Positions 1 to 8,166 of a stretch of 64,000 bases of DNA are shown piece after piece. Both the position numbers and the translations under genes were made by a program. The notes under the pieces were generated by a model that was not told the DNA's origin, made no database searches, and saw nothing but the letters and a program-made list of their open reading frames with translations. Within the stretch, counting starts at the first letter, position 1. Every line of letters begins with the position of its first letter. The stretch covers positions 162,300 to 226,299 of the forward strand of contig JACCEO010000006.1 in NCBI GenBank assembly GCA_013416485.1. The letters run 5' to 3'. This DNA comes from Alcaligenaceae bacterium (lineage in GTDB: Bacteria; Pseudomonadota; Gammaproteobacteria; Burkholderiales; Burkholderiaceae_B).

Positions 1-846
1 GTAGAGCGCAGCATAGAACGCTTTACCCCTAACGACTGCGAACTAGCGCCCACACGCCGTATGCTGTTAATTACCGGGCCCAACATGGGTGGTAAATCTA
101 CCTATATGCGCCAAATTGCCCTTATCGTCTTACTGGCACGCACAGGTAGCTTTGTACCAGCCAGCTCGGCACGCATAGGTCCCATCGACAGAATATTTAC
201 CCGTATTGGGGCTGCCGACGATCTGGCTGGTGGTCGTTCTACCTTCATGATGGAAATGACGGAAGCCGCGGCTATCTTATCAGCCAGTACCTCGCAAAGT
301 TTGGTCTTGATGGATGAAATTGGCCGCGGGACTTCCACCTATGACGGTTTAGCGCTGGCATGGTCCATTGCCCATAGGCTACTGACCCATAACCAGGCCT
401 TGACCCTGTTTGCCACGCACTACTTTGAGATCACTCGTTTACCCAGCCTGGAGGCTGCCGCTGCCAACGTACACCTGGCCGCAGCCCAAGGCAGCTCTGG
501 TATCGTCTTCTTACATGAGGTACAAGCCGGACCAGCCAGCCGTAGCTATGGGATACAAGTTGCGCAACGCGCGGGTATACCCGTAGCGGTTATACGCCAG
601 GCCAGCCGCGAACTAGCACGTTTGGAAGCCCAAGGCACAGCCACATCACAGTTGGATTTATTTGGTGCAGCCTCTGATGATGCCGCTAACGAACCAGAAC
701 CCTTCCTAGACGTGGATAATGATGTACCCCCCATAGATGAGATGGCTGTCGCATTAAAGCAGGCTTTAACCGATATCGACCCTGACCAGCTAAGCCCGCG
801 TGAGGCGTTGGACGCTTTGTATCAACTCAAGAAAGAGTACTTATAA
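1..846 (+). CDS. mutS: DNA mismatch repair ATPase MutS, C-terminal part (5' end outside window)
   Basis: MutS recognises mismatches and recruits MutL in an ATP-dependent way. The reading frame is open from base 1, so this is the last 281 codons of a longer gene; the ATG at 61 is internal, because the preceding codons already match MutS (ending in [11 protein letters not shown]). The Walker A motif GPNMGGKST follows at once. A signature loop ([16 protein letters not shown]) and a Walker B with [10 protein letters not shown] come next, then the ATHYFE switch and the helix-turn-helix dimerisation region. The C-terminus, ending in LYQLKKEYL, is typical. It converges on bamC, with a hairpin between them. 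Identification is secure; only the N-terminal mismatch-binding domains are missing, through window truncation. Confidence 0.97.
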   Translation, partial: VERSIERFTPNDCELAPTRRMLLITGPNMGGKSTYMRQIALIVLLARTGSFVPASSARIGPIDRIFTRIGAADDLAGGRSTFMMEMTEAAAILSASTSQSLVLMDEIGRGTSTYDGLALAWSIAHRLLTHNQALTLFATHYFEITRLPSLEAAAANVHLAAAQGSSGIVFLHEVQAGPASRSYGIQVAQRAGIPVAVIRQASRELARLEAQGTATSQLDLFGAASDDAANEPEPFLDVDNDVPPIDEMAVALKQALTDIDPDQLSPREALDALYQLKKEYL

Positions 847-861
847 AGAGACTTAAGGATC

Positions 862-906
862 AAAAAAGCCGCGATTTGCCTGCTAACAATGCAAACAAAC
901 CGCGGC
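862..906 (-). terminator. Rho-independent terminator of the dapA-bamC operon
   Basis: On the minus strand GCCGCG pairs with CGCGGC, and an inner TTTGC/GCAAA pairing extends the structure. A run of six T follows immediately (positions 862-867 read on the minus strand). It lies just after the bamC stop and between convergent mutS and bamC. Confidence 0.75.
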
Positions 907-943
907 TATAGCGCTATGCACACATGCGTGTGGCTAAACCTGC

Positions 944-2074
944 TTAATTAGCAGCGCCCATATGACTGGACAGTACCGTCAAGATACGCTTGGCGGTATC
1001 CGTTTCCTGGATTTGGCCATTAGAATCCAATACTGTCACAATGCTGCCATTGCCCTGTTGGGCTACACGTATACGTAACAGCGCGGCTTCGGCAGTGTTC
1101 TTAGCGCCAAACATACGTCCAAAAAAGTTTTGCTGCTCGATTTTCTCGCCGGTATCGCTATCTAGGTAACGAATAAAGTATTCACCTGTAGAGCGATCAC
1201 GGTCTTCGACCGAGAAACCTGCCGAGTCTATAGCAACACCAACACGACGCCAAGCGCGGTCAAAGGGTTCTGCCAGGCTGATATTGGCCAGCCCGTCTGG
1301 GAGGGTAACAATTTGGGCCAAAGCAGGATCTTTTTCGGCTTCAACGACCTGATCGTGGGCTTTGCGTACATCAGTACCCATAAATACCATCAGGCGAGCC
1401 AACATCGCGGCATTCAAACCCGGATCTTCTTTGGCAAACACCCATTTAAAGGTAGCGCCATCAGATGTTGGAGTTTCAACCATGTGCTGGTGACTGATAT
1501 AGACTTCAGTTTTTCCGTTGACACGTTCCACACGAGTGCGGAAACGTTCACGTTCGCCGCTATCAAATACCTGGTCTATGATGCCGCCCAAGGCACTACG
1601 TATCCAGCCTTCGGGGATTTTGGCACGGTTTTCAGCCCAGTCGGTTTCTATTAAACCCGCACGAGGGTCTTGCGAGCGCAAAGTAAAACCCTGCTCGCCC
1701 CAGAAATCGATAATTTGAGGGTAGACTGCTTCAGCGGATTTGTCGATAACCAACCAGCGTAAATCGCCATCACGCATGACTTCAATGCCAGAGGCCTGAG
1801 GCAGCACCTGATCGCCCCTACCTTGATTGGCTTGTTGGGTCTGGGCATACTGGCTGTACGTAGCCACTCCAGCCGGCGCGCGATAATGCGCGTCTTGGTT
1901 AGCCTGGGTTAAGTCTGGCGGTATGCTTAAGGGATCACCTGAAACCGTACTTTTGTAGTCAACGGATTCTTCGGTGCCCATGAGTTGATTCATGGTCGAG
2001 CAGCCCGACAATAGCAAAACGCTTAGGCCTATGGTCAGACCGGCATAGCGTTTGTTTATACGCGTAGTTCTCAT
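944..2074 (-). CDS. bamC: Outer membrane protein assembly factor BamC (NlpB/DapX lipoprotein)
   Basis: A 376-residue lipoprotein of the BAM complex, which inserts beta-barrel proteins into the outer membrane. The N-terminus is a positively charged stretch, a hydrophobic core and a lipobox LLSGC, predicting lipidation at Cys25. The body has the two helix-grip regions expected of BamC: about residues 95-200 ([20 protein letters not shown]) and about 265-370 ([13 protein letters not shown] to the end). The start codon overlaps the dapA stop in an ATGA, so the two genes are translationally coupled. The dapA-bamC order is conserved in proteobacteria; the old name dapX reflects it. Confidence 0.93.
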   Translation of the reverse strand: MRTTRINKRYAGLTIGLSVLLLSGCSTMNQLMGTEESVDYKSTVSGDPLSIPPDLTQANQDAHYRAPAGVATYSQYAQTQQANQGRGDQVLPQASGIEVMRDGDLRWLVIDKSAEAVYPQIIDFWGEQGFTLRSQDPRAGLIETDWAENRAKIPEGWIRSALGGIIDQVFDSGERERFRTRVERVNGKTEVYISHQHMVETPTSDGATFKWVFAKEDPGLNAAMLARLMVFMGTDVRKAHDQVVEAEKDPALAQIVTLPDGLANISLAEPFDRAWRRVGVAIDSAGFSVEDRDRSTGEYFIRYLDSDTGEKIEQQNFFGRMFGAKNTAEAALLRIRVAQQGNGSIVTVLDSNGQIQETDTAKRILTVLSSHMGAAN

Positions 2075-2976
2075 TTTATCAAGCCTGCTTCTTTTAGCGA
2101 GTTGCGCACCAGCTCGTGATGTTGCGAGTGCAGCGAGGTTAGAGGTAAGCGATAGCCTAGTGGTATCTTACCCATTTCAGCCAATGCCCATTTAACAGGA
2201 ATAGGATTAGCTTCAATAAACAATATGTTATTTAATGCAGCTAGGCGACCGTTCAGTTCGCGGGTCAGAACGACATTACCAGCCAAGGCTGCAGCACATA
2301 ATTCGTGCATAAGCTTAGGTGCCACGTTAGCGGTAACGGAAATATTACCGTGACCGCCCAACAAGATAAGGGCTGCAGCAGTGGCATCGTCGCCACTAAC
2401 AACAGTGAACCCTTTGGGGGCATCACGTAGCAGCAAAGCGGCACGACCAATATCACCGGTAGCATCCTTAATGCCCACTATGCCTGGTACCTGTGCCAGT
2501 CGCAAAATGGTGTCATTGGACATATCGGCTACCGTGCGTCCGGGCACGTTATATAGCAGCGAAGGCAAGGGTACTGCTTCGGCTATAGTTTTAAAGTGCT
2601 GATACAAACCTTCTTGGGTAGGTTTGTTGTAGTAAGGCACCACGGACAAACCTGCTTGTGCGCCAACATCCAGCGCATAGCGTGATAAGGCAATGGCTTC
2701 CGAGGTAGAGTTTCCACCTATGCCGGCAATGACTGGCAAACGACCGGCTGCGTGTTCTACAGCAACCCGTATCAGTTCGACGTGTTCTTCTACGTCTACG
2801 GTAGGTGACTCACCGGACGTACCCACCACAACCAGGCCATCAGTGCCTTGTTCTACATGCCAATCGATCAGCTTGCGATAGGAATCAAAGTCCAAGCTGC
2901 CGTCGGGGTGCATAGGGGTAACTAGGGCCACCAGGCTGCCCTGAAACATAGGTGTAGCAGTATCCGCACTTGACAT
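2071..2976 (-). CDS. dapA: 4-hydroxy-tetrahydrodipicolinate synthase
   Basis: DapA condenses pyruvate with aspartate semialdehyde in the first committed step of lysine and diaminopimelate synthesis. The 301-residue length is normal. Visible signatures are [10 protein letters not shown] near the N-terminus, GTSGESPTV, the YYNKPTQEG loop, YNVPGRT containing the proton-relay Tyr, and GIKDATGD containing the Schiff-base Lys. GDDATA and the C-terminal [14 protein letters not shown] also fit. It is the first gene of a two-gene operon with bamC (4-bp overlap). Confidence 0.97.
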   Translation of the reverse strand: MSSADTATPMFQGSLVALVTPMHPDGSLDFDSYRKLIDWHVEQGTDGLVVVGTSGESPTVDVEEHVELIRVAVEHAAGRLPVIAGIGGNSTSEAIALSRYALDVGAQAGLSVVPYYNKPTQEGLYQHFKTIAEAVPLPSLLYNVPGRTVADMSNDTILRLAQVPGIVGIKDATGDIGRAALLLRDAPKGFTVVSGDDATAAALILLGGHGNISVTANVAPKLMHELCAAALAGNVVLTRELNGRLAALNNILFIEANPIPVKWALAEMGKIPLGYRLPLTSLHSQHHELVRNSLKEAGLIK

Positions 2977-3054
2977 GGGAAAGGGTCTCCAACTTTATCG
3001 AAACAATGAACTTACTAGCAATAAGCCGCAAGTTTAACGGATAAGCATCGCAGT

Positions 3055-3705
3055 TTATAAAAAGCCGCTAATAATTAACTGTCCAAATGCCAGTAAAGGT
3101 TGCAATATGACCCACAATGCACCAGTAACCATTAAGACGATGAGTATCATCAGGCCATAGGGCTCAATTTTTGAGTATTGCCACGCCAAACGCGGTGGCA
3201 ACAAACTAAATACTATACGGCCGCCATCCAATGGCGGTAAGGGCACCAGGTTAAGCGCCATCAAAATCAAATTAACATTGACGCCTGCTACAGCCATACG
3301 TACCCAAAAGCTGTCCTGCAACGCCCCTGACTCTATTAGCAGCCTTAGTGACAACACCCAAATAATGGCCATGAACAGATTGGAAGCTGGCCCAGCCAAC
3401 GCCACCCATAACATGTCGCGCTTGGGGTTGCGCAAACGTCCCCAATCGACAGGCACGGGCTTGGCCCAGCCAAACAACAGGCCTGCTCCACCCAATAGCT
3501 TAGAGCTGAACAGCAACACCAAGGGCACTACGATTGTGCCCATCATATCAATGTGGCGTATGGGATTCAGGCTGATGCGACCTGCTTGATAAGCAGTAGG
3601 ATCACCAAACATACGGGCCACGTATCCATGTGCGGCTTCGTGCAAAGTAATGCCAAACAATACTGGTAAGGCGTAAACAGCGATGGTTTGTATCAAGGAG
3701 TCCAT
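3055..3705 (-). CDS. Site-2 protease family membrane metalloprotease (M50, Rip-like)
   Basis: A small intramembrane zinc protease of the M50 family, 216 residues from the ATG at 3705. A GTG nine codons upstream (3732) is an alternative start; the ATG is preferred because the family usually begins right before the first membrane segment and a short GGA precedes it. The zinc motif HEAAH occurs at about residues 19-23, and a second motif NLVPLPPLDGGR carries the Asp ligand. About five hydrophobic segments are present and there is no PDZ domain, as in compact bacterial S2P paralogues. The substrate cannot be inferred from the sequence. It sits between dapA and the yciO-like gene, as in many Burkholderiales. 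Confidence 0.88.
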   Translation of the reverse strand: MDSLIQTIAVYALPVLFGITLHEAAHGYVARMFGDPTAYQAGRISLNPIRHIDMMGTIVVPLVLLFSSKLLGGAGLLFGWAKPVPVDWGRLRNPKRDMLWVALAGPASNLFMAIIWVLSLRLLIESGALQDSFWVRMAVAGVNVNLILMALNLVPLPPLDGGRIVFSLLPPRLAWQYSKIEPYGLMILIVLMVTGALWVILQPLLAFGQLIISGFL

Positions 3706-3763
3706 AAGGTTCCGAACTGCGGCCACATGCACTTTGGGAATTCCTGCCCTTGACGCCTAGCCA

Positions 3764-3788
3764 GATAAAGAACCGGCCTACTGGCCGG
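3764..3788 (-). terminator. Hairpin after the YciO-like gene, probable terminator
   Basis: A perfect 6-bp stem CCGGCC/GGCCGG with a four-base loop lies between the yciO-like stop and the site-2 protease gene. The following minus-strand sequence is only moderately T-rich (TTCTTTAT), so termination may be partial. Confidence 0.45.
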
Positions 3789-3817
3789 AAAGGAAAACAA
3801 CAATAATACAGCGAAGA

Positions 3818-4444
3818 TTAATCTAGTCCTAAAGCGGCTAGATCACCTTGACCACGCCGTATGACTTCTGGCCCTGGTCCAGTCAGATCAATAACGGTAG
3901 TGGGTGTTAGTGCACATGCCCCGCCGTCGATGACAGCGGCCAATTGATTGGCATAGCGATCAAAAATTTGCTGAGCATCGTTTAAAGGATCTTCTTCGTC
4001 TTCGGGAATCAAAGTGGTAGAGATCAGGGGTGATCCAGCCGCTTCGATCAGGGCCAAGGCCACCTTATGATCCGGCACCCGTATACCTATGGTTTTGCGC
4101 GATGGGTGCGACACCCGACGCGGCACTTCTTTGGTGGCCTCGAGGATAAACGTCCAGGGTCCTGGGGTGGCCATTTTCAAAAAGCGATACTGACGATTAT
4201 CCACTTTGGAAAAATGGCTGATTTCACCCAGATCGCGACACAGTACGGTTAGGTGATGCCTATCATCCAGACCACGCAAACGCCGTAAGGCATCGGCAGC
4301 GGTTTTATCATCAAGACGCGCAACAACGGCGTAACTGGAGTCAGTGGGCACGGCAACCAAGCCGCCATTGGCCAATAACTCGCCTGCTTGCTGCAGTAGA
4401 CGTGATTGTGGATTCTCTGGGTGGACAACAAAAAATTGAGCCAT
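3818..4444 (-). CDS. YciO/Sua5/YrdC-family protein (threonylcarbamoyl-AMP synthase-like)
   Basis: A 208-residue YrdC-fold protein. The family includes TsaC/Sua5, which makes threonylcarbamoyl-AMP for t6A37 tRNA modification, and the less well-defined YciO branch. YrdC signatures visible are GGLVAVPTDSSY near residue 28, the KxxxR-type nucleotide-binding patch LRRLRGLDDRHHLTVL, PGPWTFIL, and IGIRVPDH with SPLISTTL. The N-terminus MAQFFVVHPENPQSRLLQQA and the overall length resemble YciO more than TsaC. The start has AGGA nine bases upstream. I am sure of the fold, less sure of the exact reaction. Confidence 0.85.
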   Translation of the reverse strand: MAQFFVVHPENPQSRLLQQAGELLANGGLVAVPTDSSYAVVARLDDKTAADALRRLRGLDDRHHLTVLCRDLGEISHFSKVDNRQYRFLKMATPGPWTFILEATKEVPRRVSHPSRKTIGIRVPDHKVALALIEAAGSPLISTTLIPEDEEDPLNDAQQIFDRYANQLAAVIDGGACALTPTTVIDLTGPGPEVIRRGQGDLAALGLD

Positions 4445-4576
4445 GTGCGTATCCTATCTTTCTTTGGTCATAACATAATACCTGTTACGGTCTGTTGGCG
4501 CATAGTTTTTACGCAGATGCCAGCGTTATCCATAAAAGAGCCGCCAAATGCGCTTAGCGCAAAGAAAAATTAGTTA

Positions 4577-4585
4577 TGCTATACT
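4577..4585 (+). promoter_or_regulatory. Extended -10 promoter element for tRNA-His
   Basis: The sequence TGCTATACT is an extended -10 (TGn before TATACT), with no convincing -35. It lies about 32 bases before the mature tRNA 5' end, which gives a short leader. Confidence 0.5.
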
Positions 4586-4616
4586 ACTGAGTCGTTACTT
4601 CGGTAGCGATCTAAGT

Positions 4617-4693
4617 GGTGACCGTAGCTCAGTTGGTAGAGTCCCGGATTGTGATTCCGGTTGTCGTGGGTTCGAGCCCCATCGGTCACCCCA
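4617..4693 (+). tRNA. tRNA-His(GUG)
   Basis: A cloverleaf can be drawn. The extra G-1 typical of tRNA-His is present, and acceptor GTGACCG pairs with CGGTCAC. The D arm is AGCTCAGTTGGTAGAG, and the anticodon loop TTGTGAT lies between CCGGA and TCCGG. The T arm GTGGGTTCGAGCCCCAT contains TTCGA, and CCA is encoded. The anticodon is GTG. A terminator follows ten bases downstream. Confidence 0.97.
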
Positions 4694-4702
4694 AAATTCT
4701 TT

Positions 4703-4726
4703 AGCCCGTCTTGCACGGGCTTTTTT
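4703..4726 (+). terminator. Rho-independent terminator of tRNA-His
   Basis: AGCCCGT pairs with ACGGGCT around a five-base loop, and a run of six T follows. It lies immediately after the tRNA 3' CCA. Confidence 0.85.
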
Positions 4727-4792
4727 GTGCCTGCTTACATCAGAAAGATACTCCTCTTGAGTAAAGAAGTGATCCTACATAAGCGATAGCGA

Positions 4793-6316
4793 TTAGTAAT
4801 TCTGGCGCAAAATATTCTTTTGAACTTTACCCATAGTATTACGCGGTAATTCAGCAGCGATATGTATTTTTTTGGGCACTTTAAAATTAGCCAGCGATGT
4901 TTTCAAGGTGGCCAATATCTGGTCACTATTCAACTCTTGGCCTTCTTTAGGTACCACGACAGCGACTACGGCTTCACCAAAATCAGGATGCGGCACACCA
5001 ATAACAGCTGACTCATGCACCCCAGGCATAGCGTCTATGACTAGTTCAATTTCCTTTGGGTAAACATTGAACCCACCTGAGATGATCAAGTCTTTACTGC
5101 GCCCCACAATCGACAAGTAATTATCGGGGATTGCAGGCCCACCAAACTGCCCAACATCACCAGTACGAAACCAGCCGTCAGAGGTGAACTCTTCGCGGGT
5201 TTTTTCCGGCATGCGCCAATAGCCTGCGAACACATTAGGACCGCGCACTTGCACATTACCCACCTGAGCCACTGGCAGGATCTGATCCTGATCATCAACC
5301 ACCCTAACAGACACCCCGGGCAAGGGCTGCCCTACGGTACCGCCTATACGCTCTCCTAAGGAGGAATCGTAAGGATTAGAAGTCAGCATATTGGTCTCGC
5401 TCATGCCGTAACGCTCTAGAATCGTCATACCAGTGCGAGCCTGAAAGCCATCAAACGTTTCCATAAGCAGTGGTGCAGATCCTGAAATAAACAAGCGCAT
5501 AGTGCTGCACAGATCACGAGTAAACCTGGCGTCTGCCAACAGACGAACATAGTACGTAGGCACGCCCATCATGATGGTGCTTTGCGGCAAGTAGGCCAAG
5601 GCCTGATCCACATTAAATCGGGGTAGCCAGATCATTTTGGCGCCCGCCAGCAAGGCACCATGCGAGGCCACAAACAAACCATGCACGTGAAAAATAGGCA
5701 ACATATGCAACAAGACATCGTCAGAGCGCCAGCCCCAATACGATTTCAGCGCCTGCGCATTCGCCCCTAGATTAGCGTGCGATAACATCGCCCCTTTGCT
5801 GCGCCCTGTGGTTCCCGAGGTATACAGTATGGCGGCAAGGTCATCGGATTGGCTGGTAACCGTCTGAAAGGTCGTGCTGTGGGCAGCCGCTGCACTGCAA
5901 ACACTGCCTGTGCCGTCTTCGTCCAAGGTATATACATGACTGGCACCGGTGTTATCGGCTAGCGCCTGAATCCAATCCAGATTACTGCTATCACAAACTA
6001 CCACAGCCGGTTCGGCGTCGCTAAGAAAGTACTCAACTTCAGCAGCCCTATAGGCCGTATTCAATGGCAAATAGACCAAGCCGGTACGCAGACAAGCCAG
6101 ATACAACATTAAGGCCTGAGGCGACTTCTCGGTCTGTACGGCCACCCTGGAGCCCAAAGGCAAATCCAAGCTTTGTAGCAAGTTGGCAAAGCCAGCGCTA
6201 ATTGCATCGATATCGTTCCAGCTGTATTCCTTATCGGGACAGACTATGGCAGCTTGCGAACGGTCAGCTGGAAAACCGCCAGCCAACAAAGCATATAAGT
6301 TAGCGTTGCCCTTCAC
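4793..6316 (-). CDS. Malonyl-CoA synthetase (MatB-like acyl-CoA ligase)
   Basis: An ANL-superfamily adenylate-forming enzyme of 507 residues that activates a carboxylate to its CoA ester; malonate is the best guess. The start chosen is the GTG at 6316, which has AGGAG seven bases upstream and yields KGNANLYALL; the frame stays open to 6361. Signatures are the P-loop YTSGTTGRSKGAM (A3), YGMSETNM (A5), GWFRTGD (A7), GRSKDLIISGGFNVYPKEIE (A8) and a C-terminal PRNTMGKVQK with the catalytic Lys (A10). The N-terminal run VAVQTEKSPQALMLYLACLR followed by VYLPLNTAYR is characteristic of malonyl-CoA synthetases. It is monocistronic as far as can be seen. Confidence 0.85.
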   Translation of the reverse strand: MKGNANLYALLAGGFPADRSQAAIVCPDKEYSWNDIDAISAGFANLLQSLDLPLGSRVAVQTEKSPQALMLYLACLRTGLVYLPLNTAYRAAEVEYFLSDAEPAVVVCDSSNLDWIQALADNTGASHVYTLDEDGTGSVCSAAAAHSTTFQTVTSQSDDLAAILYTSGTTGRSKGAMLSHANLGANAQALKSYWGWRSDDVLLHMLPIFHVHGLFVASHGALLAGAKMIWLPRFNVDQALAYLPQSTIMMGVPTYYVRLLADARFTRDLCSTMRLFISGSAPLLMETFDGFQARTGMTILERYGMSETNMLTSNPYDSSLGERIGGTVGQPLPGVSVRVVDDQDQILPVAQVGNVQVRGPNVFAGYWRMPEKTREEFTSDGWFRTGDVGQFGGPAIPDNYLSIVGRSKDLIISGGFNVYPKEIELVIDAMPGVHESAVIGVPHPDFGEAVVAVVVPKEGQELNSDQILATLKTSLANFKVPKKIHIAAELPRNTMGKVQKNILRQNY

Positions 6317-6467
6317 TATGACTCTCCTGGGTAAGTACGGCTTAATAGCCAGCAAAAACACGCCTTGTTTTAGGCTTTCTTATGCAACTAGCAATAATAC
6401 ACAATAGATTAGCCACTACCGTTTTCAGGTAACATAGCAAAGAAAGCCCTGTTTCCTTGGCAACATC

Positions 6468-6689
6468 ATGACATTACCCCCTTACTCTATACCCGACTGG
6501 TCACTTGCCCCTACTGGCTGGGATTGGCTTGCCCAAGACGAAGATGGCCGTTGGTTCTGGTATGGCGTACAGCCCCAACTGGGCATAGGCGGCGGCGTAT
6601 GGCGCGCACCTTCGCGGGCACAAGAGCTCGCTTGCCTAGGCGAGCCTAATCTACAATGGTACGACACGCTAACCCAGCGCCCAGCCTAA
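6468..6689 (+). CDS. Small tryptophan-rich hypothetical protein
   Basis: A 73-residue ORF directly upstream of cardiolipin synthase, with one base between its stop and the alternative TTG start of cls. It is rich in aromatic residues, with seven Trp including the WDW and WFWYG stretches, and has a Gly-rich turn IGGGVW. There is no signal peptide, membrane segment or Cys motif. I do not recognise a family. Supporting it as a gene are the tight spacing to cls, the same strand and a protein-like composition. Against it, no clear ribosome binding site precedes the ATG. Its function is unknown. Confidence 0.55.
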   Translation: MTLPPYSIPDWSLAPTGWDWLAQDEDGRWFWYGVQPQLGIGGGVWRAPSRAQELACLGEPNLQWYDTLTQRPA

Positions 6690-6708
6690 CTTGACCCCTG
6701 CCTTGCCT

Positions 6709-8166
6709 ATGACCCCATTGCACGTGTTTGTTCTGGACTACTGGCCCCATCTTGCCTTCATTCTTAGCCTGCTAGTAGGTGGAACAGCGGCAGTGCATGC
6801 CGCCATGACCAAGCACGATGTACGTGCGGCCATCGGGTGGGTGGCTGTCATCATTATGTCGCCTTTATTAGGGCCACTATTTTATCTTGTTGCGGGTATC
6901 AATCGCATACGTCATAGTCATATATCAGACTTACGTAATAAAACCTTGAAAGACTACGCATCCAATATTGATCCGGTACTGGCCGATGTAGGTGTAATTT
7001 CCGGCGTGCAATTTCAGTCATTAAGGGTGCTGGGGGATCGCATCAGTCACTTCCCCTTGCGCAACGGCAACCATATTCAAATTCTATCTGGCGGTGACCA
7101 AACCTACCCCGCCATGATTGCTGCCATAGACCGTGCGCATAAATCGGTGGCTCTGCAAACCTATATTTTTGATAACGACGTGGAAGGCCGTAACATCGTT
7201 GATGCACTGGTGCGCGCCCATAATCGCGGCGTCAGGGTACGCGTCCTGATAGACGCGATAGGGGCAAAATACTCACGCACACCAATAATTCGTTTGCTAC
7301 GGAAACATGGCGTACCATCCGCCCTATTCATGACCAATCCGCTAGGCGTGTGGCGGATGCCTTATGCCAACCTGCGTAGTCACCGAAAAATACTAGTTGT
7401 GGATGGACGCGTAGCCTTTACCGGTGGCATGAATATACGCGCAGGTTTCGTGGCTGCCCATGCCAAAGAAAACCTATCCAACGACACTCACTTCAAAGTC
7501 GAAGGGCCGGTAGTACTACAGCTGATTTCGGTATTTGCCAACGACTGGCTATTCACTACAGGGGAAGAACTACCCTATGGCACTTGGTGTTCCGACACTT
7601 GGCAAGCGCCTACGCCCCATATTCCCATACGTTGTATACGCTCTGGGCCTGATCGTTATATGGCCTGCACGCACCAAATGTTATTAGGGGCTTTCGCTGT
7701 AGCGCAACACCACATACGCATACAGTCACCCTATTTTCTACCGGATCAGGTGTTATTGGGCGCCTTAAATACGGCTGCGCGACGTGGCTTGCAGGTGGAT
7801 ATTGTGATCCCTGGTCGCAACAACCTGCGTTTGGTTAACTACGCAATGACAGCACAATTAGATCAAGTCATTACTGGTGGCTGTCGTGTCTGGCGTGCCC
7901 GCGGCAATTTCAATCACTCCAAGCTAATAACTATAGATGGCACATGGTCTTATGTGGGCTCATCCAACTTGGATCCCCGTAGCCTTAGACTGAACTTTGA
8001 ACTGGATATGGAAATCTATAGCCCAGATACAGCCTTACAGATAGAGTCTTTAATTGATGCGGAAATCGAAAACGCCGATATGGTTACCTTGGAGTCCTTA
8101 AGAAACACACCATTCAGGAAACGCTTGCGTAACCGTATTATTTGGTTGGCGAGTCCTTATTTATAA
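6709..8166 (+). CDS. cls: Cardiolipin synthase (phospholipase D family)
   Basis: Transfers a phosphatidyl group between two phosphatidylglycerols to make cardiolipin in the inner membrane. About 485 residues from the ATG at 6709; a TTG at 6691 would add six residues and neither start has a good ribosome site. Two N-terminal hydrophobic segments (residues about 7-60) are followed by two HKD motifs, HRKILVVDGRVAFTGGMN and HSKLITIDGTWSYVGSSNLD. This matches ClsA-type architecture. Its 3' end overlaps the convergent diguanylate cyclase gene by 29 bases. The assignment to ClsA rather than ClsB or ClsC rests on the membrane segments. Confidence 0.92.
   Translation: MTPLHVFVLDYWPHLAFILSLLVGGTAAVHAAMTKHDVRAAIGWVAVIIMSPLLGPLFYLVAGINRIRHSHISDLRNKTLKDYASNIDPVLADVGVISGVQFQSLRVLGDRISHFPLRNGNHIQILSGGDQTYPAMIAAIDRAHKSVALQTYIFDNDVEGRNIVDALVRAHNRGVRVRVLIDAIGAKYSRTPIIRLLRKHGVPSALFMTNPLGVWRMPYANLRSHRKILVVDGRVAFTGGMNIRAGFVAAHAKENLSNDTHFKVEGPVVLQLISVFANDWLFTTGEELPYGTWCSDTWQAPTPHIPIRCIRSGPDRYMACTHQMLLGAFAVAQHHIRIQSPYFLPDQVLLGALNTAARRGLQVDIVIPGRNNLRLVNYAMTAQLDQVITGGCRVWRARGNFNHSKLITIDGTWSYVGSSNLDPRSLRLNFELDMEIYSPDTALQIESLIDAEIENADMVTLESLRNTPFRKRLRNRIIWLASPYL

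Noticed and set aside
4548..4760. 70-codon frame covering tRNA-His
   Set aside because: It overlaps the whole tRNA gene and its terminator, so it is not a protein gene.
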